A stretch of DNA of 64,000 bases, taken from NCBI GenBank assembly GCA_036261625.1, contig DATAKL010000057.1, positions 124,001 through 188,000 on the forward strand, in the 5' to 3' direction. The notes under the pieces are model-generated. The model saw only the letters and a program-made list of their open reading frames with translations. It was not told the origin of the DNA and searched no databases. A program made the translations under genes and the position numbers. The stretch comes from JAAXKN01 sp036261625. GTDB lineage: Bacteria; Bacteroidota; Ignavibacteria; Ignavibacteriales; SURF-24. This document shows, one piece after another, positions 45,448-53,870 of this stretch. The number at the start of each line of letters is the position of its first letter. The first letter of the stretch is position 1.

Positions 45448-46419
45448 ATGGCGAAAAATAAAAATAAAAAATATGTTATCGGTGTAGATTTAGGCGGCAC
45501 TTCAATTAAGGTGGGTGTCGTTTCCAAAGAGGGGAAGCTAATTAAAAAAGGTTTTGTTGATACACTGGCCGACGGGGGCCCTAAGACTGTGGTCAGTCAG
45601 ATTAAAAAAGGAATCCGACTGGTGCTGGACGGCTACGAGAAGGAAGTTGGCGGAATAGGCATTGGCGCTCCCGGCGTGGTTTCAATGGAAAAAGGCACGG
45701 TTGAAAATCCCCCGAACCTTCCCGGCTGGAAGAAAGTTTACTTAAGCAAAGTCATTGAAGATGAATTCAAGCTTAGAACCGTCGTTGAAAACGATGCCAA
45801 TGCTGCTGCAGTGGGAGAAATGATTTTCGGTGCCGGAAAAAATTTCACCGATTTTATAATGGTAACGCTTGGAACGGGTGTGGGCGGCGGCATAATCATA
45901 AAGCGCAAGCTCTACCACGGAATGCAGGGTGCTGCAGGTGAACTCGGGCACACAACAATAGACTATAAAGGTCCTAAGTGCAACTGCGGTTCCTACGGCT
46001 GCATCGAAACCTATGTCGGCAACGGATACCTGGTTGAAAGGGTACACAAGGAACTCCAGGCCGGGCGGGAGACCAAAATCAATGAGCTGCTGGATAATAA
46101 TATGAACAGACTTTCTCCAAAGGTTATCAGCGAGGCCGCAGAACTTGGCGATGCATTTGCCAAATCCGTCATCACGGAGACAGGCATGTATCTGGGTTAT
46201 GCACTGGCTTCTTCAATAAATCTTTTGGACATTCACAATGTCATCATAGGAGGTGGAGTTGCAGGCTTCGGCGCACCGCTCTTCCAGGCAACCCGCGAGG
46301 CCGCCAAAGAAAGAGTGCTTAAGTCCCTTGCACCTAAGGTCAAAATTGTGCCTGCAAAACTGAAAAATGAAGCAGGAATTAAAGGCGCCTCCTCACTGGT
46401 ATTCTACAGCGAGAAATAG
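45448..46419 (+). CDS. ROK family sugar kinase (glucokinase-like)
   Basis: A 323-residue ATP-dependent sugar kinase. GVDLGGTSIKVGVV (residues 9-22) is the phosphate loop, ENDANAAAVGE holds the catalytic Asp, GTGVGGGIII binds phosphate, and GELGHTTID plus CNCGSYGCIE form the ROK zinc site. Glucose is the likeliest substrate by resemblance to glucokinases, but other hexoses are possible. No DNA-binding domain is present, so it is a kinase rather than a repressor. A terminator follows. Confidence 0.93.
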   Translation: MAKNKNKKYVIGVDLGGTSIKVGVVSKEGKLIKKGFVDTLADGGPKTVVSQIKKGIRLVLDGYEKEVGGIGIGAPGVVSMEKGTVENPPNLPGWKKVYLSKVIEDEFKLRTVVENDANAAAVGEMIFGAGKNFTDFIMVTLGTGVGGGIIIKRKLYHGMQGAAGELGHTTIDYKGPKCNCGSYGCIETYVGNGYLVERVHKELQAGRETKINELLDNNMNRLSPKVISEAAELGDAFAKSVITETGMYLGYALASSINLLDIHNVIIGGGVAGFGAPLFQATREAAKERVLKSLAPKVKIVPAKLKNEAGIKGASSLVFYSEK

Positions 46420-46460
46420 CCTCCCCTCTGGAGGGAGTTCAACCTTACCGGAAAATTGCA

Positions 46461-46510
46461 CCATTTGGATGTCATTTGCCTTGTCTGTGGCATTCAAATG
46501 GTTTATTTTT
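46461..46510 (+). terminator. Rho-independent terminator after the ROK kinase
   Basis: A 14-bp stem (46461-46474 with 46488-46501; two G:T pairs) encloses a 13-base loop and is followed by TTTATTTTT. It separates the sugar kinase gene from lptD. Confidence 0.8.
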
Positions 46511-46550
46511 AATAGCCAAATGTGAGATTTCTTTTTTTCAATTTTGATTT

Positions 46551-49178
46551 ATGAATAAAGTAACTATTCTTTTTATCCTTCTATTATCAGGCATTCTCTT
46601 TTCACAGGAGAGGGATACTTCTTTATTCATAACACCCAAAGGGCCCACAGCCGACAGCCTCCAAATTAAAAGTGATACAGCAGTTGTCCGCGACACAACG
46701 AAAAGAAAGTCCGATATCGATGCTGTAATTTATGCCTCAGGATCAGATTCCCTTATTTTTAACATTCCGGGGAAGAATATGCAGATCTTCGGCAGCGGGG
46801 AGCTGAAGTACAAGAAAACTGAACTTAAAAGCGCCAATATAACGGTTGATTTTAACCTGAACCGGATTCAGGCCTCGGGCGTTGTAGACACTTCGGACAC
46901 GGCCAAAACAAAGATTAAAGGCACGCCGGTCATGTCCGAGGCGGGGGAGATTTACCAGGGCAATAGGCTTACATACGATTTTAAGACGCAGCGCGGCATA
47001 ATTTCCGCTGCCAAAAGCAAAGCCGAAGGAGGCTTCTACGGAGGCTCGAAGGTTAAAAAAATTAACAAGGAAACCTACTTTATAAAAAACGGCACTTACA
47101 CCACCTGCGATGCCGACAGCGCTCACTACTTCTTCTATGCCAGCGAGATGAAGGTGATTATGAAAGAGCAGATAATTGCCAAGTGGATTTGGCTTTACAT
47201 CGGGGGCGTACCCCTGCCCATTCCGCTTCCCTTCGGCGTTTTCCCGAACGAAACCGGCAGACGCTCAGGTCTTATCGCCCCGGCTTACGGGCAAAGTTTT
47301 GAATACGGACAGTACTTTTCCCACCTGGGGTACTTCTGGGCTATTAACGACTATGCCGATGTGAACCTCTTAAGCGACATTTATCTCAGGGGAGGCTACA
47401 ACCTAAGCAGCCGAATCCGCTATGCAAAACGCTATTCGCTCTCCGGCAGCATAGACGGCGGGTTTTCAAATGTGCACTCGGGTGAAAAGGGCGACCCCGA
47501 CTACAGTTCCAGAACTGAATGGCGCCTGGGGGTATATCACAATCAGCAGATCGACCCTACAATGAGGCTGGATGCAAACCTGAACTTTATCTCTTCAATA
47601 GGATATCTGAACAGAACCAGTTTTAACTATAATGAACTTTTAAGCCAGAACATTCAGTCGGCAGCTACATTGTCCAAAACCTGGGAGGGAACGGGCAACA
47701 GCATGTCTGTAAGCTATAGCCGCCAGCAGATCATTAATGCTCCCGACACCACACAGATAGGCAATATAAATGAAGTGCTTCCCTCTGTAAGCTTTACAAT
47801 GCTTCCTACTTATCCCTTTAAGAAAAAGGGAAGAGTCGATCCTGCAGATGAGAAGTGGTATGAGCAGATAGGAATTAATTATTCGGGACAGTTCCAGAAT
47901 GTAAGGAACAGGCTAAGCGGCGTTTCAACTTCGCACGCTGGATTCCAGCACACGATATCCTCCAACATTGCACCCAAGATCGGGTACTTCAGCGTATCTC
48001 CGCGCTTTAACTATGTTGAACGCTGGTACGACAAGAGAATAGAAAGAACAGATTACCACGTAATTGACCGGGCGCGGTCAAAGGCCGACAGCATTGTTTA
48101 CAAAGATTCAGTAGAAACAAGAGACGTTAATGAATTAAATGCCGTGCGTTCCTTCGATATGGGAGTTGAGGCTTCAACAAAACTCTACGGCATCATTCAG
48201 CCGAATGCTCTAGGCATACAGGCCCTGAGGCATACCATTACACCAAGAGTGTCTTATACCTATACGCCCGACTTTTCAGATCCCAAATGGGGCTATTACG
48301 GCAGCTATACTGACGTTGCGGGTAAAACTGTAAAATACAACAAGTTTGAGCGCGAGGTCTTCGGGGGGCCGGGAGCCTATGAACAGCAGAATCTGAACTT
48401 CTCTGTAAACAATATCTTTGAAATGAAAACCATGAAGGATCCTTCGGATACGACATCTGAAGCTAAAAAGATCCAGCTTCTGAACCTGGATGCCAGTCTG
48501 AGCTACAACTTTGTGGCGCCCACAAATAAACTCTCGGATCTTTACCTTTCCTACAGAACTCAGGTGGGGGAGCTCTTCAGTTTCAATGGGTCATCTTCTT
48601 ATTCTTTTTACGACTTCGACTACAATAAGGGGCAAACCTCTACACGGTTTCTTGCATCGCGTAAAGGCGGCGGCTTTATGAGGCTTACCAACTTCCAGTT
48701 TTCTCTCAGCACTTCCTTATCTGCTGAAAGGCTGAAGGGCAAGGAAACAAAGAAGGATGAAGAGGCAGTCCCTTCGGTTACTCAGAGCGCCTACGGCAAC
48801 CCGAATCCTTATATGGGTATTTATTCTGACGAGCCGCCTGACTATAATATTCCATGGGACCTGGCATTGAACTTTAACTATTCAATGGATAAAAGGGACC
48901 CGAGGTACATAAGCACTTACTCAAATATGAGCACTAGCCTGAACTTCAGTCTGACCGAAAGCATTAAAATCGCTTTTACGGGAAGCTACGACTTTAAGCA
49001 GAAGGCATTTACAGCCCCGCAGGTGAGGATCTACAAGGACCTGCACTGCTGGGAGATGAACTTGAGCTGGAACCCGCTCGGCCTTTACAGGGGCTACCGC
49101 TTTGAAATCCGTGTCAAGGCGCCTCAGCTTCAGGACATTAAGGTTGAACGCTCACGCGGACAGTTCAGCGGAAGGTAA
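46551..49178 (+). CDS. LptD-like LPS assembly outer-membrane protein
   Basis: An 875-residue exported protein. After a signal peptide (VTILFILLLSGILFS) comes an OstA/LptA-like beta-jellyroll (about residues 45-190; GSGELKYKKTELKSANITVDFN and EIYQGNRLTYDF), then WIWLYIGGVPLPIPLPFGVFP, which is typical of Bacteroidota LptD, then a long beta-barrel part rich in aromatic strands. It should insert lipopolysaccharide into the outer leaflet together with LptE. The four-Cys disulfide pattern of enterobacterial LptD is not seen. Confidence 0.9.
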   Translation: MNKVTILFILLLSGILFSQERDTSLFITPKGPTADSLQIKSDTAVVRDTTKRKSDIDAVIYASGSDSLIFNIPGKNMQIFGSGELKYKKTELKSANITVDFNLNRIQASGVVDTSDTAKTKIKGTPVMSEAGEIYQGNRLTYDFKTQRGIISAAKSKAEGGFYGGSKVKKINKETYFIKNGTYTTCDADSAHYFFYASEMKVIMKEQIIAKWIWLYIGGVPLPIPLPFGVFPNETGRRSGLIAPAYGQSFEYGQYFSHLGYFWAINDYADVNLLSDIYLRGGYNLSSRIRYAKRYSLSGSIDGGFSNVHSGEKGDPDYSSRTEWRLGVYHNQQIDPTMRLDANLNFISSIGYLNRTSFNYNELLSQNIQSAATLSKTWEGTGNSMSVSYSRQQIINAPDTTQIGNINEVLPSVSFTMLPTYPFKKKGRVDPADEKWYEQIGINYSGQFQNVRNRLSGVSTSHAGFQHTISSNIAPKIGYFSVSPRFNYVERWYDKRIERTDYHVIDRARSKADSIVYKDSVETRDVNELNAVRSFDMGVEASTKLYGIIQPNALGIQALRHTITPRVSYTYTPDFSDPKWGYYGSYTDVAGKTVKYNKFEREVFGGPGAYEQQNLNFSVNNIFEMKTMKDPSDTTSEAKKIQLLNLDASLSYNFVAPTNKLSDLYLSYRTQVGELFSFNGSSSYSFYDFDYNKGQTSTRFLASRKGGGFMRLTNFQFSLSTSLSAERLKGKETKKDEEAVPSVTQSAYGNPNPYMGIYSDEPPDYNIPWDLALNFNYSMDKRDPRYISTYSNMSTSLNFSLTESIKIAFTGSYDFKQKAFTAPQVRIYKDLHCWEMNLSWNPLGLYRGYRFEIRVKAPQLQDIKVERSRGQFSGR

Positions 49179-49196
49179 GACTGTGGGTAATGTCAA

Positions 49197-49649
49197 ATGA
49201 GCATGAAGCATTACATCATAGACGGCAATAACCTTATCGGGAAAATTAAATCCCTCAGGGCTCTGCAGAATAAAAGCGGGCAGGCTTCAAGAGAAAAACT
49301 GGCCTTTATGGTGGACAAGTATTTTCACGGCAAGAAAGTTAAGGTGACGCTTAACTTCGACGGCTTCATGGACCTTGCCATCAACACTTCAAAGCTTAAG
49401 ATCCATTATTCGGAAAAACGTACCGCGGATGACATCATAAAACATCAGATCGAAATGGAAAATAATCCCCGGGTGATTACACTTGTATCCTCCGACCATA
49501 ACCTTGCCGAGTTTGCAAAAGTATGCCGCTGTGAAGTAATTTCAAGCGAGGACTTTGCGCGCGAGCTCACCGAGAGAAATGTGGATGAGGAGGAGGAAAA
49601 AAAGAAGTCCATTGGAAATGAGGAAATTAAAAGGCTGTTCGGATTATAA
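49197..49649 (+). CDS. NYN-domain (YacP-like) putative RNase
   Basis: A 150-residue protein. KHYIIDGNNLIGKIKSLRAL has the first acidic residue of a PIN/NYN nuclease site, TLNFDGFMD a second, and TLVSSDHNLAEFA the third. The last 25 residues are highly charged. YacP-type proteins are RNA-processing nucleases (Rae1 acts on the ribosome in Bacillus). It is 18 bp after lptD; the connection is probably only positional. Confidence 0.82.
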   Translation: MSMKHYIIDGNNLIGKIKSLRALQNKSGQASREKLAFMVDKYFHGKKVKVTLNFDGFMDLAINTSKLKIHYSEKRTADDIIKHQIEMENNPRVITLVSSDHNLAEFAKVCRCEVISSEDFARELTERNVDEEEEKKKSIGNEEIKRLFGL

Positions 49650-49667
49650 TTAAACCGGAGTAGTTAT

Positions 49668-50582
49668 ATGAGAATACTTTCGGCATGTGCCTGCTTGTTC
49701 CTTTTGGCAATTACTGCAAATCTTACACTAAATGCACAGGTGAAAAATATGAAATTAGAAGAACTGGAAGAAAAAATCCGCAAAGAGACGGGATCTGTAA
49801 ACGGTGACTTTGCCGTGGCATTTAAGGATCTGAAAAATCCTCTTAACACATTCTTAATCAACCCCGATGAAAACTTTCATGCCGCAAGCACAATGAAGAC
49901 GCCGGTAATGATTGAAGTCTTCCGCCAGGCATCTTCTGGAAAATTCAGGCTCGATGATTCAATAACGGTAAAAAATGAATTCAAAAGCATTGTAGACGGC
50001 TCCATCTACAGCATGGCAATAGACCGCGACGGGGGAGAGGGGCTTTACAATTTCATAAACAAAAAAAGAACCATACGTCAGCTTGTCTATGAAATGATTA
50101 CCGTTAGCAGCAATCTGGCCACAAACATGCTGATCGATCTTGTGGGGGCTGAAAACGCCCAGAGGACAATGCTATCGATGGGCGCAAAGAACATTAAAGT
50201 TCTGCGTGGCGTCGAGGACATAAAAGCCTTTGACAAGGGCTTAAACAATACCACAACAGCCCGTGATCTGATGATAATCTTCGAGCAGATTGCTAAAGGA
50301 TCCGTAGTTTCAAAAGAAGCCTGCCTCGAGATGGCAGATATTCTTCTGGACCAGAAGTTTCAGGATGTAATACCTTCAAAACTGCCCAAAGGGGTAAAGG
50401 TGGCCCACAAGACAGGTTCAGTTGACGGCATAAAGCACGATTCAGGCTTTGTCATTCTGCCCGACGGGAGGAAATATGTACTGGTTCTTCTGTCCAAAAA
50501 CCTGACCGACATGGATCGTGCCACCGAAGTCCTCTCAAACATCTCAAAGATGGTTTATGATTATTTTGTAAGCAATTCATGA
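49668..50582 (+). CDS. Class A beta-lactamase-like serine hydrolase
   Basis: A 304-residue exported protein (signal LFLLAITANLTLNAQ). It has the whole set of class A signs: S74-T-M-K77, S147-S-N149 in place of SDN, Glu183 in an omega-loop-like RGVEDIKAFD, followed by TTTARDLM, and K248-T-G250. It may hydrolyse beta-lactams in the periplasm. The SSN variant and the unusual omega loop (no ExxLN) make spectrum and activity uncertain; a PBP-like role cannot be ruled out. Confidence 0.85.
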   Translation: MRILSACACLFLLAITANLTLNAQVKNMKLEELEEKIRKETGSVNGDFAVAFKDLKNPLNTFLINPDENFHAASTMKTPVMIEVFRQASSGKFRLDDSITVKNEFKSIVDGSIYSMAIDRDGGEGLYNFINKKRTIRQLVYEMITVSSNLATNMLIDLVGAENAQRTMLSMGAKNIKVLRGVEDIKAFDKGLNNTTTARDLMIIFEQIAKGSVVSKEACLEMADILLDQKFQDVIPSKLPKGVKVAHKTGSVDGIKHDSGFVILPDGRKYVLVLLSKNLTDMDRATEVLSNISKMVYDYFVSNS

Positions 50583-50596
50583 TTCTTGTATTTGCC

Positions 50597-50994
50597 TGAA
50601 TAGCCACGGTGAATAGCCACGGTGAATAGCCACGGTGAATAGCCACGGCCTTCAGGCCGTGGACAAATGAATCAAAACCCGTGGCTTTAGCCACAGATCC
50701 TTCTCGGAGAGTCTGGGGCTAAAGCCCGAACGGGAGGGGGATCGCGCAATCCACGAGCTAAAGCTCGTGGCTATTCAGGGGAAAGATCATTCATCACGTG
50801 CTAAAGCTCGTGGCTATTCAATTGAAACCGGCTTTAGCCGGCTTTTCTCAGATGAATAGCCACGGCCTTCAGGCCGTGGAATAGGAGTAAAAAAATATTC
50901 GGGCTTTAGCCCCCGATCCTCCGGAGATAATCTGTGGCTAAAGCCCAAATGAGGGGGATTCCGTGGTCCACGAGCTAAAGCTCGTGGCTATTCA
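50597..50994. repeat. Dispersed palindromic repeats, family B, compound copy 2
   Basis: Two family B elements lie one after the other. The first (50597-50777) begins with four exact units of TGAATAGCCACGG and ends in CCACGAGCTAAAGCTCGTGG plus CTATTCA. A partial closing end (50795-50820) and a small hairpin (CCGGCTTTAGCCGG, 50828-50841) follow, and then a second complete element (50853-50994). They fill most of the 639-bp gap between the beta-lactamase and VOC genes; no gene is seen there. Next come an AGCCCGCTGAAGCGGGCT hairpin (51003-51020) and a degenerate stretch (51038-51075). Confidence 0.88.
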
Positions 50995-51002
50995 ATTGAG
51001 AA

Positions 51003-51020
51003 AGCCCGCTGAAGCGGGCT
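51003..51020. terminator. Terminator-like hairpin
   Basis: AGCCCGC and GCGGGCT form a 7-bp stem around a 4-base loop, followed by CAAAAAG on the plus strand; the minus strand gives TTTCTC after the stem. Weak as a terminator because the T run is missing on the plus strand. Confidence 0.4.
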
Positions 51021-51221
51021 CAAAAAGCATCTAACTTCAGACATCGCACTTCGTACCTCGAACCTTGCACCGCGCCGAAGGTGTTGCAAATTTGCAATTA
51101 GTCCAAACCTTGTATTATATTTAATTAAAGCCGGGGGGCCCGGGAAATCCGCTTCCGCTTAATATTATATCTTCCCCCAGGGCTTCTTTAGCCGATAATA
51201 ATTTTTATGAGGGCAGAAACT

Positions 51222-51587
51222 ATGGGTATCAGCATTAAAAGAACAGGTCATACAGCACTCCTTGTAGACGACGTTGAAAGAGCCGCAAATTTTTATAACG
51301 TAAATTTCGGCTTCGATATCATTTTTATTTTTGATGAATGGGGACTTGTAAGAAAGAACAAGGATGATATTGCCTTTATAAGAAAAGGCGCCCCGCATCC
51401 CCCGCACTTCGGAATGAGAGTCTCTTCGAAAGATGAGGTGGATAAAGCCCTGCAGAAACTTAAGGATATGGGCACGCAGATTCTTGAAGAGCCGAAACTA
51501 CACACCGACGACAGCTATTCGCTCCTTTTTGCCGATCCCGACGGAAATGCCGTTGAAATTATTTATGATCCCAATATCTCAGGCTGA
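51222..51587 (+). CDS. VOC (glyoxalase/dioxygenase) family protein
   Basis: A 121-residue single VOC domain of two beta-alpha-beta-beta-beta units. Its metal-ligand candidates are His in IKRTGHTALLVDDVERAANFY, His in PPHFGMRVSSKDEV and Glu in FADPDGNAVEIIYDP. The ATG at 51222 is preferred because GAGGGCAG stands before it; the ATG at 51207 would contain that ribosome site. Substrate unknown. Confidence 0.85.
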   Translation: MGISIKRTGHTALLVDDVERAANFYNVNFGFDIIFIFDEWGLVRKNKDDIAFIRKGAPHPPHFGMRVSSKDEVDKALQKLKDMGTQILEEPKLHTDDSYSLLFADPDGNAVEIIYDPNISG

Positions 51588-51722
51588 AGAAAACCTCATA
51601 ATTGAGCCTAATTTGACAATCAGCGATCATAGAGTTATTTTATTGGACGAAAAATTTTAATCAGATAATATTTCTTTTAGAAGAGAATATTTTTCATTTT
51701 AAAAACCGTGTGGGAGGAAAGA

Positions 51723-53114
51723 ATGGAATTTAGGACCGAATCAGACAGCATGGGCGAAATTAAGGTGCCTTCGGATAAGTACTACGGGGCACAGACAGCC
51801 CGCTCTTTGCAGAACTTCAAAATCGGCGGAGAACGTTTCCCCAGACCTCTGATAAGAGCACTTGGCATATTGAAAAAGGCAGCTGCACTTACAAACAAGG
51901 AACTAGGTATTCTGCCTGCTGAAAAAGCAGACCTTATTGTCAAGGCTGCCGATGAAGTAATTGAAGGAAAACTCGACGAGCATTTCCCGCTCGTGGTATG
52001 GCAGACCGGAAGCGGCACTCAGACTAACATGAACGCCAACGAGGTTATCTCCAACCGCGCCATTGAACTCTCCGGCGGAGAAATGGGAAGCAAAAAACCG
52101 ATCCATCCCAATGACGACGTCAATAAGGCACAGTCATCAAACGATACTTTCCCTACAGCAATGCACATCGCTGCCGTTGAGGAAATCCACAGAAGACTTA
52201 TCCCTATGGTCACAAAGCTCAGGGATGCTTTAGACAAAAAGTCGCATGAATTTAATGGCATCATTAAGATCGGCCGCACGCACCTGATGGATGCTACACC
52301 GCTTACGCTTGAGCAGGAATTCTCAGGTTACGTTCAGCAGCTTACAAACGGACTTGAAAGAATAAACTGCGCCCTTCCCAGGCTCTATGAACTTGCTCTC
52401 GGCGGTACAGCTGTTGGTACAGGCTTAAACACCCATCCGGAGTTTGCTGTGAAATCTGCCAAAGCAATTGCAGAGCTTACGGGCAAGCCTTTCATTTCAG
52501 CAAGAAACAAATATGAAGCCCTTGCAGGTCACGACGCCATGGTTGAAATGAGCGGCGTTCTTAAGACGCTTGCAGCTTCACTGATGAAAATTGCAAACGA
52601 CATACGCTGGCTCGGCAGCGGTCCCAGAAGCGGCATCGGCGAACTTTCGCTTCCTGAGAACGAACCGGGCAGCTCAATCATGCCGGGCAAGGTTAACCCT
52701 ACGCAGTCGGAAGCCATGACAATGGTATGCGCACAGGTTTTCGGCAACGACGTTGCTATTAATTTCGGAGGCGCAATGGGAAACTTCGAACTGAACGTCT
52801 TTAAGCCGGTTATAATATTCAACCTCCTGCAGTCCATAAAGCTTATCTCGGATGCATGCGAAAGTTTTACTGATAACTGCGTTGTTGGAATTCAGGCTAA
52901 TACAGGAAACATCAAAAAGCACCTTGAGAACTCGCTCATGCTTGTTACAGCCCTCAACCCGCATATCGGCTACGACAATGCAGCCAAGGTTGCAAAGAAG
53001 GCTCACAAGGAAAACAAGACTCTCCGCGAAGCCGCGGTCGAGCTTGGACTTTTGAGCGCTGAAAAATTTGATGAAGTCGTAAGACCTGAACAGATGATCG
53101 GTCCCAAGAAATAG
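51723..53114 (+). CDS. fumC: Fumarate hydratase, class II
   Basis: Interconverts fumarate and malate in the citric acid cycle. 463 residues, starting at the ATG at 51723 after GGGAGGAAAG; a GTG at 51708 would contain this ribosome site. Seen: TGSGTQTNMNANEVI, HPNDDVNKAQSSNDTFPTAMH, GRTHLMDATPLTL and the superfamily signature GSSIMPGKVNPTQ (catalytic Ser loop). Length is as in E. coli FumC. Confidence 0.96.
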   Translation: MEFRTESDSMGEIKVPSDKYYGAQTARSLQNFKIGGERFPRPLIRALGILKKAAALTNKELGILPAEKADLIVKAADEVIEGKLDEHFPLVVWQTGSGTQTNMNANEVISNRAIELSGGEMGSKKPIHPNDDVNKAQSSNDTFPTAMHIAAVEEIHRRLIPMVTKLRDALDKKSHEFNGIIKIGRTHLMDATPLTLEQEFSGYVQQLTNGLERINCALPRLYELALGGTAVGTGLNTHPEFAVKSAKAIAELTGKPFISARNKYEALAGHDAMVEMSGVLKTLAASLMKIANDIRWLGSGPRSGIGELSLPENEPGSSIMPGKVNPTQSEAMTMVCAQVFGNDVAINFGGAMGNFELNVFKPVIIFNLLQSIKLISDACESFTDNCVVGIQANTGNIKKHLENSLMLVTALNPHIGYDNAAKVAKKAHKENKTLREAAVELGLLSAEKFDEVVRPEQMIGPKK

Positions 53115-53130
53115 ACTTACCAGGCTTTAA

Positions 53131-53159
53131 GGCCGGAACAGAACTAAAATGTTCCGGCC
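53131..53159. terminator. Hairpin after fumC
   Basis: A perfect 10-bp stem (GGCCGGAACA with TGTTCCGGCC) and a 9-base loop lie 16 bp after the fumC stop. There is only a short CCCGTTT after it, so termination may need more than the hairpin. Confidence 0.6.
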
Positions 53160-53194
53160 CCCGTTTATACGAAAAAAAACAAGAAGAGGGCAGA

Positions 53195-53527
53195 GTGTTA
53201 GAGATCATCCTGAATATTTATCTGATTATCAACAACGGGTTTGTTGTAGCCTTTAAGGCCAAGGGATATGAAATGGAAGGCGGCGACAATAATAAGATCG
53301 ATTTCTTAAAGCGCAAGGCCAGGGAGGATTTTGAGCACGCATATCACTTTGATGCTCCGCAGAATAAAAGGGGAGAGTACATGAAGTACAACAAGTTTGC
53401 CCGCCTGGAGCAGCAGGGGATGCAGTACCAGCTTTTTGAAGAGATATTCCAGAGCTTCAAACTTCCCGAGCAGCCCTTAATCTGTGTAACCCCGGTTGTA
53501 AACGGCAAAATAATAAGCGAATATTAA
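53195..53527 (+). CDS. Small hypothetical protein
   Basis: A 110-residue protein starting at GTG after AGAGGG. The first ~20 residues are moderately hydrophobic (LEIILNIYLIINNGFVVAF); the rest is charged and aromatic, including FDAPQNKRGEYMKYNKFARLEQQG. No family is recognised. It lies between fumC and a family B repeat; its good ribosome site and codon pattern suggest that it is real. Confidence 0.55.
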   Translation: MLEIILNIYLIINNGFVVAFKAKGYEMEGGDNNKIDFLKRKAREDFEHAYHFDAPQNKRGEYMKYNKFARLEQQGMQYQLFEEIFQSFKLPEQPLICVTPVVNGKIISEY

Positions 53528-53548
53528 TAGCGAGATTCACCATTCCCC

Positions 53549-53705
53549 TGAATAGCCACGACTGAATAGCCACGGCCTTCAGGCCGTGGGAAAATGCTCA
53601 CAACAACTCCCGGCTTTAGCCACAGATCCTCCGGAGATAGTCTGGGGCTAAAGCCCAAATTGAGAGACTAACCCTAATCCACGAGCTAAAGCTCGTGGCT
53701 ATTCA
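53549..53705. repeat. Dispersed palindromic repeat, family B, copy 3
   Basis: Starts with TGAATAGCCACG, repeated 14 bp later, then CCACGGCC-TTCA-GGCCGTGG, an internal pair (GGCTTTAGCC with GGGGCTAAAGCCC), and closes with CCACGAGCTAAAGCTCGTGG and CTATTCA. The opening and closing hairpins differ in sequence yet each is self-complementary. It fills about half of the 343-bp gap before tkt. The rest of the gap (53706-53870) is AT-rich, contains TGGACACCTCT, as at the end of the insertion sequence at 33721-34785, and should hold the tkt promoter. Confidence 0.85.
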
Positions 53706-53870
53706 TTTCTGATGCACACTATTATTATTGCTTTTAATATTGGACACCTCTTTTCCCTTCATATTTTATCTATTATTTCTTTACATTAAATGAATGTGAC
53801 TCTAATTTGTGAGAATATTGAAGAATATTCTTATATTTATAACCAATTTTTAAGAATTTGAGAGGCTTTT

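Noticed and set aside
50452..50694. Minus-strand 80-residue frame over the end of the beta-lactamase gene
   Set aside because: Half is the antisense of a well-supported gene and half is tandem repeat sequence (translated as repeated HRGYSPWLF-like words).
50597..50994. Possible CRISPR array because of regularly repeated short units
   Set aside because: The four 13-bp units touch each other without spacers, and the rest is palindromic repeat; no cas genes are present.
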